The notes below the pieces were generated by a model. The model saw only the letters and a program-made list of their open reading frames with translations. It ran no database searches and was not told the DNA's origin. 6,181 bases of DNA. Origin: Pelotomaculum sp. UBA4789 (GTDB lineage Bacteria > Bacillota > Desulfotomaculia > Desulfotomaculales > Pelotomaculaceae). The position numbers and the translations under genes were made by a program. Where the stretch lies: the NCBI GenBank assembly GCA_002402945.1, contig DHGV01000099.1, positions 13,351 to 19,531 on the forward strand, given 5' to 3'. This document shows, one piece after another, positions 1 through 5,225 of the stretch. The first letter of the stretch is position 1; each line of letters begins with the position of its first letter.

Positions 1-2
1 CA

Positions 3-284
3 TTGATTATTGGAGTTATGACGGTGGAATTGCACCTGGGGGATGCAAATTCCCTTAAGGAAAAGAGAAGGATTTTAAAAAGTTTAATTGAACGGATAAA
101 AAACCGTTTTAATGTTTCTGTGGCTGAGGTAGCACAACAGGATCTATGGCAGCGATCAACTATCGGTATATCTATTGTCAGCTGTGAACAGACCTTCGTG
201 CACAAGGTATTTGCCGCTGTAATTAAATTTATCGAAGCACAGGGCACAGTATTGATCACAAACTATCAAACAGAAATTTTATAG
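3..284 (+). CDS. DUF503 family protein (YlxP-like)
   Basis: A 93-residue protein with the hallmarks of the DUF503/YlxP family: an N-terminal strand (IIGVMTVELHL), then the basic segment NSLKEKRRILKSLIERIKNRFNVSVAEV, and the core motif QDLWQRSTIG at about residues 46-55, followed by a second beta-alpha unit. Length is normal for the family (about 90-95 residues). The start is taken as TTG at position 3 because MIIGV is the usual N-terminus of the family; only two bases precede it, so the RBS cannot be seen and a slightly earlier start is not excluded. Family members are small cytoplasmic proteins often encoded between infB and rbfA in Firmicutes and thought to be linked to ribosome or RNA metabolism; the biochemical role is not established. 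The gene that follows is not rbfA, so this copy is not followed by the classical translation cluster. Confidence 0.88.
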   Translation: MIIGVMTVELHLGDANSLKEKRRILKSLIERIKNRFNVSVAEVAQQDLWQRSTIGISIVSCEQTFVHKVFAAVIKFIEAQGTVLITNYQTEIL

Positions 285-371
285 GTTTGGTTGATATAAT
301 TATGAGCAAAACAGATGAGCTTTTGTTATAATTATTTTATTAAAAGCTGATCCTTCATTGTACATAAAATT

Positions 372-378
372 AAGGAGG
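372..378 (+). promoter_or_regulatory. Shine-Dalgarno AAGGAGG deciding the start at 389
   Basis: Seven-base match to the anti-SD complement. It leaves only 1 nt before ATG 380 but 10 nt before ATG 389, favouring the second ATG. Confidence 0.75.
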
Positions 379-388
379 TATGAAAAAA

Positions 389-907
389 ATGAGTGAAGAT
401 CTGGTGCAAAAGGCAAAAGACAACGCCAAACAGAACTTTAAAGACGGACTCAACTGCTCGGAATCTGTGTATAAAGCTGTTATTGACACCGGGGTTGCTG
501 ATATCAGCCCGGAAACCGTATCCCTTGCCACCGGGTTCGGTGGTGGTATGGGGCTGGCCGGAAACAACTGCGGTGCCTTGATCGGGGCCATTATGGCAGT
601 TGGTGCTGTGCATGGGCGGCGCAACCCGCTGGAAGGTGAATATCAAGAGAGGATCGACCGTCTGTACGGCAATCCCGGTCTGTACCGCCTGTTCAACGGG
701 ATGGCCCACGAATTTAAAGAAAAATTTGGGGCGCTGGACTGCATGAAGCTTAATGAAGCATACCCGGAATGGTTCGACAAAGACAGGGCCAGGGGATGTA
801 TGAAGATGGTGATCTACGCGGCGGGCATGGCTATGGAATATATACTTAAAGGGGAAAAAGAGGGTTATACACAGGCCTTTGGTGTAAACGTGGCAGGGAA
901 GGTATAG
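389..907 (+). CDS. C_GCAxxG_C_C family putative redox protein
   Basis: A 172-residue cytoplasmic protein (from ATG 389) of the C_GCAxxG_C_C family, whose name describes four spaced cysteines. All four are visible: Cys23 in LNCSES, Cys61 in the signature NCGALIGAIMAVG after a glycine-rich stretch (GFGGGMG), Cys118 in LDCMKL and Cys137 in RGCMKM. Members are predicted to be redox-active or metal-binding and are common in anaerobes; no enzymatic reaction is established, and none can be deduced here. There is no signal peptide or clear membrane segment. The first in-frame ATG is at 380, but the strong Shine-Dalgarno AAGGAGG (372-378) ends one base before it, so the second ATG at 389 (10-nt gap) is the more credible start; choosing 380 would add only three residues. 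The gene sits alone between an AT-rich spacer of about 100 nt upstream and 94 nt downstream. Confidence 0.9.
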   Translation: MSEDLVQKAKDNAKQNFKDGLNCSESVYKAVIDTGVADISPETVSLATGFGGGMGLAGNNCGALIGAIMAVGAVHGRRNPLEGEYQERIDRLYGNPGLYRLFNGMAHEFKEKFGALDCMKLNEAYPEWFDKDRARGCMKMVIYAAGMAMEYILKGEKEGYTQAFGVNVAGKV

Positions 908-1021
908 CAGTCAGATATTAACAAAACATCTTATGGTTTTCAAAGGGAGACCTGTTGCTATAGCCGGAGAATAATTTATTGGCTTATATTAAGCTGTCGT
1001 TATGACTAAAAGCAGCTTTTT

Positions 1022-1029
1022 AAAGGAGG
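1022..1029 (+). promoter_or_regulatory. Shine-Dalgarno AAAGGAGG supporting a TTG start at 1041
   Basis: A strong SD lies inside the longer reading frame that begins at ATG 1002. It is 11 nt before TTG 1041, separated by a T-rich run (T9 at 1034-1042). The sequence before ATG 1002 (GCTTATATTAAGCTGTCGTT) has no SD. From TTG the protein begins with RR directly before the hydrophobic segment, a textbook signal-anchor layout. Confidence 0.65.
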
Positions 1030-1040
1030 ATAATTTTTTT

Positions 1041-2960
1041 TTGAGGAGAGTCCTTTGGATCGGATGTATTCTTGCTTTACTTGGCTTGATTGTTTTTTTA
1101 GCCCTGCGCCAGACACGCACCACAGCGTTCCCCATTTACCAGAATGACGCGTCATGGGAGGCAAAAAACAAAATGGCGGTCATCCGGCTGGAAGATGTCA
1201 GCCCCGGTACGTACAACACCAGGGAAAGCTTGGACAAGCTTGAAGTCATAGCAAACTATCTCCATGATGAAGGTGTCCCGTTTCAAGTTTCACTCATACC
1301 GGTTTATATAGATCCTGGTAATAACTTTGAAGTAAGCATCGGTGAGACAGACAATCCCCAGGTCCGGGATTTTATCAAGACAATCAAGTATATGCGGGAT
1401 AAGGGCGGTAAAATCGGCCTGCATGGCTACACCCACCAGTATCTTAAAGAGGTTACCGGCTCCGGTTACGAATTCAAGGAAAGCGGGACACTCGTATATG
1501 CCCAGCCAGCTTATGCCGAAGAAAGGACCAGGCAGGCGCTGGAGTTGATGGACAGGGCAGGTATTCCCGTTGATTACTGGGAAACTCCCCATTACACTGC
1601 CACGCAGGAGCAGTACCGGGTTTTCAGCAAATACTTTGGTTTGATCTATGATCCCAACCCGCTGGACAAGAAATTCAAAAACATGAGCTCCTGGGACAGC
1701 AACGGGACTGACAATGAGTGTGCTATTTTTGTACCTGCCCCGCTGCTGAATATAAAGGACGAGAAAGATGTAAAAAGGATTTTCAGCCAGCTGGATAATA
1801 ATGATCCGGTAATGCTGGCCAGTTTCTTTTTCCATCCTTACCAGGAATTCAAGTCCATGTATAAAGTTAAAGCAAAAGAGGGGTATGAATTTTACGCGCA
1901 TGAACCTGACTCTTATCTGCACAGGCTGATCAACGGTTTCAAGGAGAGGGGTTACAGGTTTGTTTCAGTTTATGACCTGATTGATTTTTTGCCGGCCCAG
2001 AGGATTGACAGCCTGTCGCCAGTTAACGGCAGAACTCTGCTGACCGGCGATGTGGACGGGGACGGGCGTTTTGACTTTATTGCAGGCGATCCGGTTTCAG
2101 GCCGCTGGACAGTGATCAGGAGCCAGGTTGAGCGGGTGATACCAAGAAACAATCCGCAGTCATTCCAGAAGCCTGAGGAGTGGCTCAACAACTGGGGCCA
2201 GAATGGCGCAAAAGATTTTGCCGCCGGTGATTGTAACGGTGATAGGAAAATGGATTTGCTTTACTGGGACAGCGCTACCGGAGAGATTCAGGTCGCCTTG
2301 AGCGATGGCAGCAAATTTATACCCCAGGAGCAGCCCTGGGGAAGTTTTGATGTTTCCTATGGAGCAGTGAGGATGTTCACAGGGTATTTCAATAAAGATA
2401 ACAAGGAAGACCTGTTGTTTTGGATTCAAAGTGAAGGTACGGCCTATGTTGCTCTCAGCAGCGGCAGCGGTTTTTCTCCGGCCAAAGTGTGGCTGGAGAA
2501 CGGGCAGGATGTTGCCGGCTCACTGATCCTCACCGGTGATTTCAGTGGAGATGGGAAAACAGACCTGGCAGCCTTTGATAAAAACAGCGGTGCCGTGAAG
2601 CTGGCTTTAAATGATAATTCAGGCTTTGATACAGCTGCGGGTGAAGACAGCCAGCCATTGAATTTTGTCACCGGCGACAGGTGGCAGGTATTGTCCGGCG
2701 ATTTTACCGGGGACGGTGTTGATGATATTTTGGCTTATGATCGCAATGAAGGCAGGTGGGAGTTTATCCTATCAAAAGAGAGGTATTTTTACAGGGAAAG
2801 CTGGCCTTTTGTATATGGCAAAGACGCGGCAGGAGAAGCCATTGTAGGTGATTTTAACGGCGACAAGAAATATGACCTGGCAGTTGCGCGCCATTTCACA
2901 GACAACCTGACCCCTATTGACATTGCTGTTTCAGTAATAAACAGCAATAATGCTCCTTAA
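1041..2960 (+). CDS. Membrane-anchored DUF2334 (polysaccharide deacetylase-like) protein with C-terminal FG-GAP/VCBS repeats
   Basis: A 639-residue protein from TTG 1041. After a short basic start (RR) comes one hydrophobic segment at about residues 4-23 (ending near FLALRQ), a signal anchor or signal peptide with no lipobox that I see. Residues about 46-315 resemble DUF2334, a branch of the NodB/polysaccharide-deacetylase superfamily: RLEDVSP (Asp52, position of the conserved acidic residue), HGYTH (His128 and His132, the H-x3-H metal-binding pair), TPHY (His184) and FFFHPY (His265). Residues about 336-630 carry six FG-GAP/VCBS-type repeats with a D-x-[DN/S/T]-G-D-x3-D calcium loop at 337-345, 397-405, 449-457, 500-508, 554-562 and 604-612, spaced 50-60 residues as in a beta-propeller. 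The third loop has Tyr in place of the first Asp. The likely role is hydrolysis or recognition of a cell-surface glycan outside the membrane; the substrate is unknown. An in-frame ATG at 1002 has no visible RBS, whereas AAAGGAGG precedes TTG 1041; the longer form would be 652 residues. Confidence 0.85.
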   Translation: MRRVLWIGCILALLGLIVFLALRQTRTTAFPIYQNDASWEAKNKMAVIRLEDVSPGTYNTRESLDKLEVIANYLHDEGVPFQVSLIPVYIDPGNNFEVSIGETDNPQVRDFIKTIKYMRDKGGKIGLHGYTHQYLKEVTGSGYEFKESGTLVYAQPAYAEERTRQALELMDRAGIPVDYWETPHYTATQEQYRVFSKYFGLIYDPNPLDKKFKNMSSWDSNGTDNECAIFVPAPLLNIKDEKDVKRIFSQLDNNDPVMLASFFFHPYQEFKSMYKVKAKEGYEFYAHEPDSYLHRLINGFKERGYRFVSVYDLIDFLPAQRIDSLSPVNGRTLLTGDVDGDGRFDFIAGDPVSGRWTVIRSQVERVIPRNNPQSFQKPEEWLNNWGQNGAKDFAAGDCNGDRKMDLLYWDSATGEIQVALSDGSKFIPQEQPWGSFDVSYGAVRMFTGYFNKDNKEDLLFWIQSEGTAYVALSSGSGFSPAKVWLENGQDVAGSLILTGDFSGDGKTDLAAFDKNSGAVKLALNDNSGFDTAAGEDSQPLNFVTGDRWQVLSGDFTGDGVDDILAYDRNEGRWEFILSKERYFYRESWPFVYGKDAAGEAIVGDFNGDKKYDLAVARHFTDNLTPIDIAVSVINSNNAP

Positions 2961-2984
2961 AGATAATTATCATTCATTATATAG

Positions 2985-2994
2985 AAAAGGTGAT
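2985..2994 (+). promoter_or_regulatory. SD-like AAAAGGTGAT deciding a TTG start at 3001
   Basis: Contains GGTGAT, complementary to the 16S rRNA 3' end, 6 nt before TTG 3001. The competing ATG at 2950 is preceded by AGTAATAAACAGCAATA, with no SD. Confidence 0.55.
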
Positions 2995-3000
2995 GGAAAT

Positions 3001-3315
3001 TTGAAAAAGTTGGTATTTGATGTTTTCAGAGAACATTTTTTAGAGTGCCTGTCCCGTGAGATCAAGTTTGAGCAAAGTGTTTGCAGCGAGAAAAAGTGGA
3101 CTGACACAGGGGATCTGGAAATCAGGAGGAAGGTTTTGGAAGCGTTAAACAAAGAATTAAAAAAGAAGTATGACATGGAATTTGAAATCAACCAAAGGCT
3201 CTTATCAGTTGCGGGGCCTGTGGAGAGCGCCATAATCCAGGCTTACCACGAGTTAAGCACAATACATATAATGAATAGAATAAACGCCAAAATAATAGCC
3301 AGACGGGGCAACTGA
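3001..3315 (+). CDS. Small hypothetical protein, function unknown
   Basis: A 104-residue protein that I do not recognise. It is rich in charged residues and predicted helical: an N-terminal segment (KKLVFDVFREHFLECLS), a basic middle (about residues 40-57, EIRRKVLEALNKELKKKY) and a C-terminal amphipathic part (about 63-100) ending in basic residues. It has two cysteines (16 and 28) that do not form a known motif, and no membrane segment or signal peptide. The TTG start at 3001 is chosen because an SD-like AAAAGGTGAT lies at 2985-2994. An in-frame ATG at 2950 would overlap the end of the preceding gene by 11 nt and add 17 residues, but has no SD. The 40-nt gap from the DUF2334 gene on the same strand, with no terminator between them, suggests co-transcription. 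The absence of any following gene within about 400 nt makes it the last gene of that unit. Confidence 0.7.
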   Translation: MKKLVFDVFREHFLECLSREIKFEQSVCSEKKWTDTGDLEIRRKVLEALNKELKKKYDMEFEINQRLLSVAGPVESAIIQAYHELSTIHIMNRINAKIIARRGN

Positions 3316-3344
3316 TAAAAAGCAGAAGTTATTTGATAATTGAA

Positions 3345-3390
3345 AATATTTTTTTAAAATATTGTAAAATTTTTAAAGCAATTTTTAAAA
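3345..3390 (+). repeat. AT-only hairpin and tandem AATTTTTAAA tracts upstream of a -10 box
   Basis: AATATTTT (3345-3352) and AAAATATT (3356-3363) form a perfect 8-bp inverted repeat around TTT. AATTTTTAAA then occurs twice, at 3368-3377 and 3380-3389, with a 12-bp period. The block is almost free of G and C and lies directly before the TATAAT at 3399. It may be curved DNA or an UP-like promoter element; a weak terminator for the preceding gene is less likely because the stem contains no GC pairs. Confidence 0.45.
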
Positions 3391-3398
3391 GAGTGTTG

Positions 3399-3404
3399 TA
3401 TAAT
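3399..3404 (+). promoter_or_regulatory. Candidate promoter -10 box (TATAAT)
   Basis: A perfect TATAAT consensus at the end of the AT-rich block. At 17-nt spacing the -35 position (3376-3381, AAGCAA) is poor, so any sigma-A promoter here would depend on the AT tracts upstream. Transcription would start near 3411, giving a leader of about 300 nt before the transporter gene. No better promoter is seen between here and 3715. Confidence 0.5.
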
Positions 3405-3412
3405 AGTTTTTA

Positions 3413-3600
3413 AGAGGTTTGGTGAAGGCCTATTTGCCGGGTCTGCATTAAAGTAACCGCCTCTAGTAAATGGTTTTTGGGGGTATAGTTAAACCAGCCA
3501 GGCCGGTGCTCCTCACTGAAACAGCTGTTTCAGCGGGTGTGTACCGTGCAAAAATGCTGATTTATCTGTAGATCCTGAAAACTATTTTTGTTTTTAGGCA
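3413..3600 (+). promoter_or_regulatory. Candidate structured leader RNA upstream of the transporter gene
   Basis: Gene-free stretch with four successive potential stems. First, AGAGG 3413-3417 pairs with CCTCT 3460-3464, enclosing GGT/ACC (3421-3423 with 3456-3458) and GGC/GCC (3427-3429 with 3436-3438). Second, TGGTTT 3471-3476 pairs with AAACCA 3491-3496. Third, a long imperfect stem runs from CGGT 3504-3507 to ACCG 3543-3546 around the palindrome at 3516-3533. Fourth, GATTTA 3559-3564 pairs with TAGATC 3569-3574 (one G-U). It starts just after a TATAAT and ends at a strong SD. I could not match it to a riboswitch class I know; the fragment GTGTGTACCGTGC only loosely resembles a T-box. It may be a cis-regulatory leader or a separate small RNA; the pairing was done by eye. 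Confidence 0.35.
3516..3533. repeat. 18-bp perfect palindrome CTGAAACAGCTGTTTCAG
   Basis: Reads identically on both strands, centre between 3524 and 3525. It can act as a DNA operator for a dimeric regulator or as the tip of the long RNA stem 3504-3546. It lies about 110 nt downstream of the candidate -10 box, which favours the RNA reading or a roadblock-type operator. Confidence 0.6.
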
Positions 3601-3626
3601 AGGAGGAGGTGATGAGCGCAAAATAA
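3600..3626 (+). other. Orphan strong Shine-Dalgarno with five-codon ORF
   Basis: AAGGAGGAGGTGAT (3600-3613) is one of the best SDs in the window. ATG at 3612 follows GGAGG by 5 nt but encodes only Met-Ser-Ala-Lys before TAA (3624-3626). In the -1 frame, entered at the AAAA run 3620-3623, reading stays open to TAG 3737-3739 and gives a hydrophobic segment (KFGIILIFNVFVSASSIISI) followed by KKRK. It may be a leader peptide, the remains of a small membrane protein broken by a one-base loss, or a frameshifted small ORF. The surrounding DNA is AT-rich, which favours hydrophobic chance translations. Confidence 0.3.
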
Positions 3627-3714
3627 AATTCGGAATAATTCTTATATTTAATGTTTTTGTATCTGCAAGTTCAATTATTAGCATAACTATTAAAAAACGA
3701 AAGGACGTGAACTT

Positions 3715-5004
3715 ATGCCTAGATGGGTTCCTCTATTAGGCGGAGTGTTGGGCAGTACCACCTGTGGTTTGTTGCTTTACGCCTTCAGTGTATTTATCAA
3801 GCCCCTGCGGACAGAATTCGGCTGGACAGCTACCCAGGTAGGTCTGGCCTACGCCATTGTTGTTCTGGTGTTCGGCCTGATGACCTTCCCGGCCGGTAAA
3901 CTAAGTGACAAGTATGGCCCGAGACCGGTAGTGGTTATCGGGGGCGCTATCCTTGGTATCGGTTTCTACATGGTTTCCACATTAAAAGGACCGGAAGATT
4001 TAAGCAAATTATATCTGTACTACGGCCTTATCGCTGGTTTTGGAGGCGGGATGGTTTACCTGCCGCCAATTTCCACCGCGCCCAAGTGGTGGCCCGACCG
4101 GAGGTCGCTGGCCACCGGCCTTACGGTGGTTGGACTCGGTTTGGGCTCGTTCATCATGGGCCCGCTGGCGACTTCCATGATTAATAACCCGGCTATCGGT
4201 AACGGCAGCGCGCTGCCGGTGTTCAAGTATGTTGGTATAGTGATGTTTGTTATGGCTATTGTCGCCGGCCTGTGTCTGTCTAACCCGCCAGCCGGCTACA
4301 AGCCGGCCGGCTGGAACCCGCCCGCGCCGAAGGCAGGCGCGCCCAAAGTGGGCAGGGACTTTACCTTCGGGGAGACGGTCAAGTCTATCCAGTTCTGGCT
4401 GCTTTACGCCGCATACTTCTGCGGCTCTTTTGCCGGCCTGATGGTTATCGGAGTTATGGCGGCCCACGGCATCAACGAGATGAACAAGGAGGCGGCTGCC
4501 CTTGCGGGTGTCGCTGTTAAGGAACTTCCGGCGGATGTAACGAAAGCCATTGCTATGCAGGCCGCTATCGCGACCAGCGCCCTGAACGCAACAAACGCTA
4601 TAGTCAGGGTGCTGATCGGCGCCATTGCCGACAAGACAGGAACCAGGATATGCTTCCTGGTAACCTTCATACTGCAAGTTGTGGCCATGCTGGTGCTGTT
4701 CCCGGTAGGGAAAAGTCTTTTCCTGCTCTGCATCGTGGCCATTATCATCGGCTGGAACTACGGCGCCATGTTCACCCTGTTCCCGGCCACCTGCCTGCAG
4801 TACTTCGGCCCGACAAACCAGGGTGTCAACTACGGCCTGCTGTTTACCTCCTGGGGTATAGCCGGCTTTATATCGAACCTGCTGGCTGGCAGAATGTTCG
4901 ACATGTTCGGCACATACTCCATGTCGTTTATTATCGCTGCTATTTTTGTCGCGATTGGTGTTTTCTGCCTGGTAATCAGCAAAAAACCGGCAATTATGGA
5001 GTAA
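3715..5004 (+). CDS. OFA-family MFS transporter (oxalate/formate antiporter-like)
   Basis: A 429-residue inner-membrane carrier with about 12 transmembrane segments (roughly 8-28, 42-62, 70-90, 99-122, 132-153, 169-190, 224-248, 283-303, 311-331, 334-357, 367-390, 401-421). The MFS motif A is seen after TM2 (GKLSDKYGPRPV, residues 61-72) and its second-half counterpart after TM8 (GAIADKTGTR, 302-311). The N-terminus with GWTATQVGLAY, the PPxSTAPKWWPDRR loop (117-130) and the proline-rich central loop (about 190-215) ending in FTFGETVKSIQFWLLY are typical of the OFA family (oxalate:formate antiporter and relatives). Members carry small carboxylates; the actual substrate is not shown. Arg298 in TM8 appears to match the essential Arg of OxlT, but the TM11 site that is Lys in OxlT seems to be Trp380 here (TSWG), so oxalate should not be assumed. 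The loop between TM7 and TM8 (about 251-282) carries an alanine-rich insertion. ATG 3715 follows AAAGGA (3700-3705) by 9 nt. The gene is followed 30 nt later by a terminator and appears monocistronic. Confidence 0.92.
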   Translation: MPRWVPLLGGVLGSTTCGLLLYAFSVFIKPLRTEFGWTATQVGLAYAIVVLVFGLMTFPAGKLSDKYGPRPVVVIGGAILGIGFYMVSTLKGPEDLSKLYLYYGLIAGFGGGMVYLPPISTAPKWWPDRRSLATGLTVVGLGLGSFIMGPLATSMINNPAIGNGSALPVFKYVGIVMFVMAIVAGLCLSNPPAGYKPAGWNPPAPKAGAPKVGRDFTFGETVKSIQFWLLYAAYFCGSFAGLMVIGVMAAHGINEMNKEAAALAGVAVKELPADVTKAIAMQAAIATSALNATNAIVRVLIGAIADKTGTRICFLVTFILQVVAMLVLFPVGKSLFLLCIVAIIIGWNYGAMFTLFPATCLQYFGPTNQGVNYGLLFTSWGIAGFISNLLAGRMFDMFGTYSMSFIIAAIFVAIGVFCLVISKKPAIME

Positions 5005-5034
5005 TAACGTTCACAGAAATATCAGTTGCTTTAC

Positions 5035-5070
5035 AAAAAGAGCGCCCTGCAGTGCAGGGCGCTCTTTTTT
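5035..5070 (+). terminator. Strong Rho-independent terminator after the MFS gene
   Basis: AAAAAGAGCGCCCT (5035-5048) pairs perfectly with AGGGCGCTCTTTTT (5056-5069) around GCAGTGC, giving a GC-rich stem that ends in six T. The A-run on the left makes it symmetrical, so it could stop transcription from both sides, shielding the transporter from the insertion sequence beyond it. Confidence 0.93.
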
Positions 5071-5088
5071 ATAGACTAATATATTCGG

Positions 5089-5147
5089 ACAAGGGATTAA
5101 AAAGGGTTTGCTAAAAACACATATAAATCCAGTAATCACAAGGGATT
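5089..5147 (+). repeat. Direct repeat ACAAGGGATT in the spacer before the IS
   Basis: The 10-mer occurs at 5089-5098 and 5138-5147, 49 nt apart, between the terminator and the transposase gene. The left end of the insertion sequence should lie in this interval (about 5071-5170), but the right end is outside the window, so the terminal inverted repeat and target duplication cannot be fixed. Confidence 0.4.
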
Positions 5148-5170
5148 GAGGTCACTTTTGTCGAATATTA

Positions 5171-5212
5171 TGTGCAAGGGAAAATGATATTTTACCTAAA
5201 AAACCGTGCACA
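5171..5212 (+). promoter_or_regulatory. Hairpin immediately upstream of the transposase RBS
   Basis: TGTGCA (5171-5176) pairs with TGCACA (5207-5212), extended by GG (5178-5179) with CC (5204-5205) past one A-G mismatch. Inside it AAAAT-GAT-ATTTT can form a second small stem. The structure ends one base before the SD (TGGAGG 5213-5218). Similar structures in other insertion sequences limit translation of transposase from read-through mRNA; that role is inferred here. Confidence 0.45.
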
Positions 5213-5225
5213 TGGAGGGCAAAAG

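Noticed and set aside
295..332. Two TATAAT boxes (295-300 and 327-332) as promoters for the C_GCAxxG_C_C gene
   Set aside because: Neither has a plausible -35 hexamer at 16-18 nt, and the spacer is so AT-rich that such boxes are expected by chance.
318..348. Inverted repeat AGCTTTT/AAAAGCT as a terminator after the DUF503 gene
   Set aside because: The 7-bp stem has a 17-nt loop, few GC pairs and no T-run after it on either strand.
1290..1922. 210-residue reverse-strand open frame inside the DUF2334 gene
   Set aside because: It lies wholly antisense to a gene with clear domain motifs and its translation shows no recognisable family features.
3525..3550. T-box-like sequence (GGGTGTGTACCGTGC)
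   Set aside because: It departs from the T-box core, there is no recognisable specifier stem or downstream terminator, and the following gene is not an amino-acid or tRNA-synthetase gene.
3316..3714. CRISPR array, tRNA or rRNA in the long gene-free stretch
   Set aside because: There are no regularly spaced repeats of CRISPR length, no cloverleaf with a T-loop, and no rRNA-like segments.
4009..4677. 222-residue reverse-strand open frame inside the MFS gene
   Set aside because: It is an antisense shadow of a GC-rich transporter gene; the Arg/Gly/His-rich composition is typical of such shadows.
4650..5114. 154-residue + strand frame overlapping the MFS 3' end and the terminator
   Set aside because: It is an out-of-frame reading of the transporter that runs through a strong intrinsic terminator and lacks an RBS.
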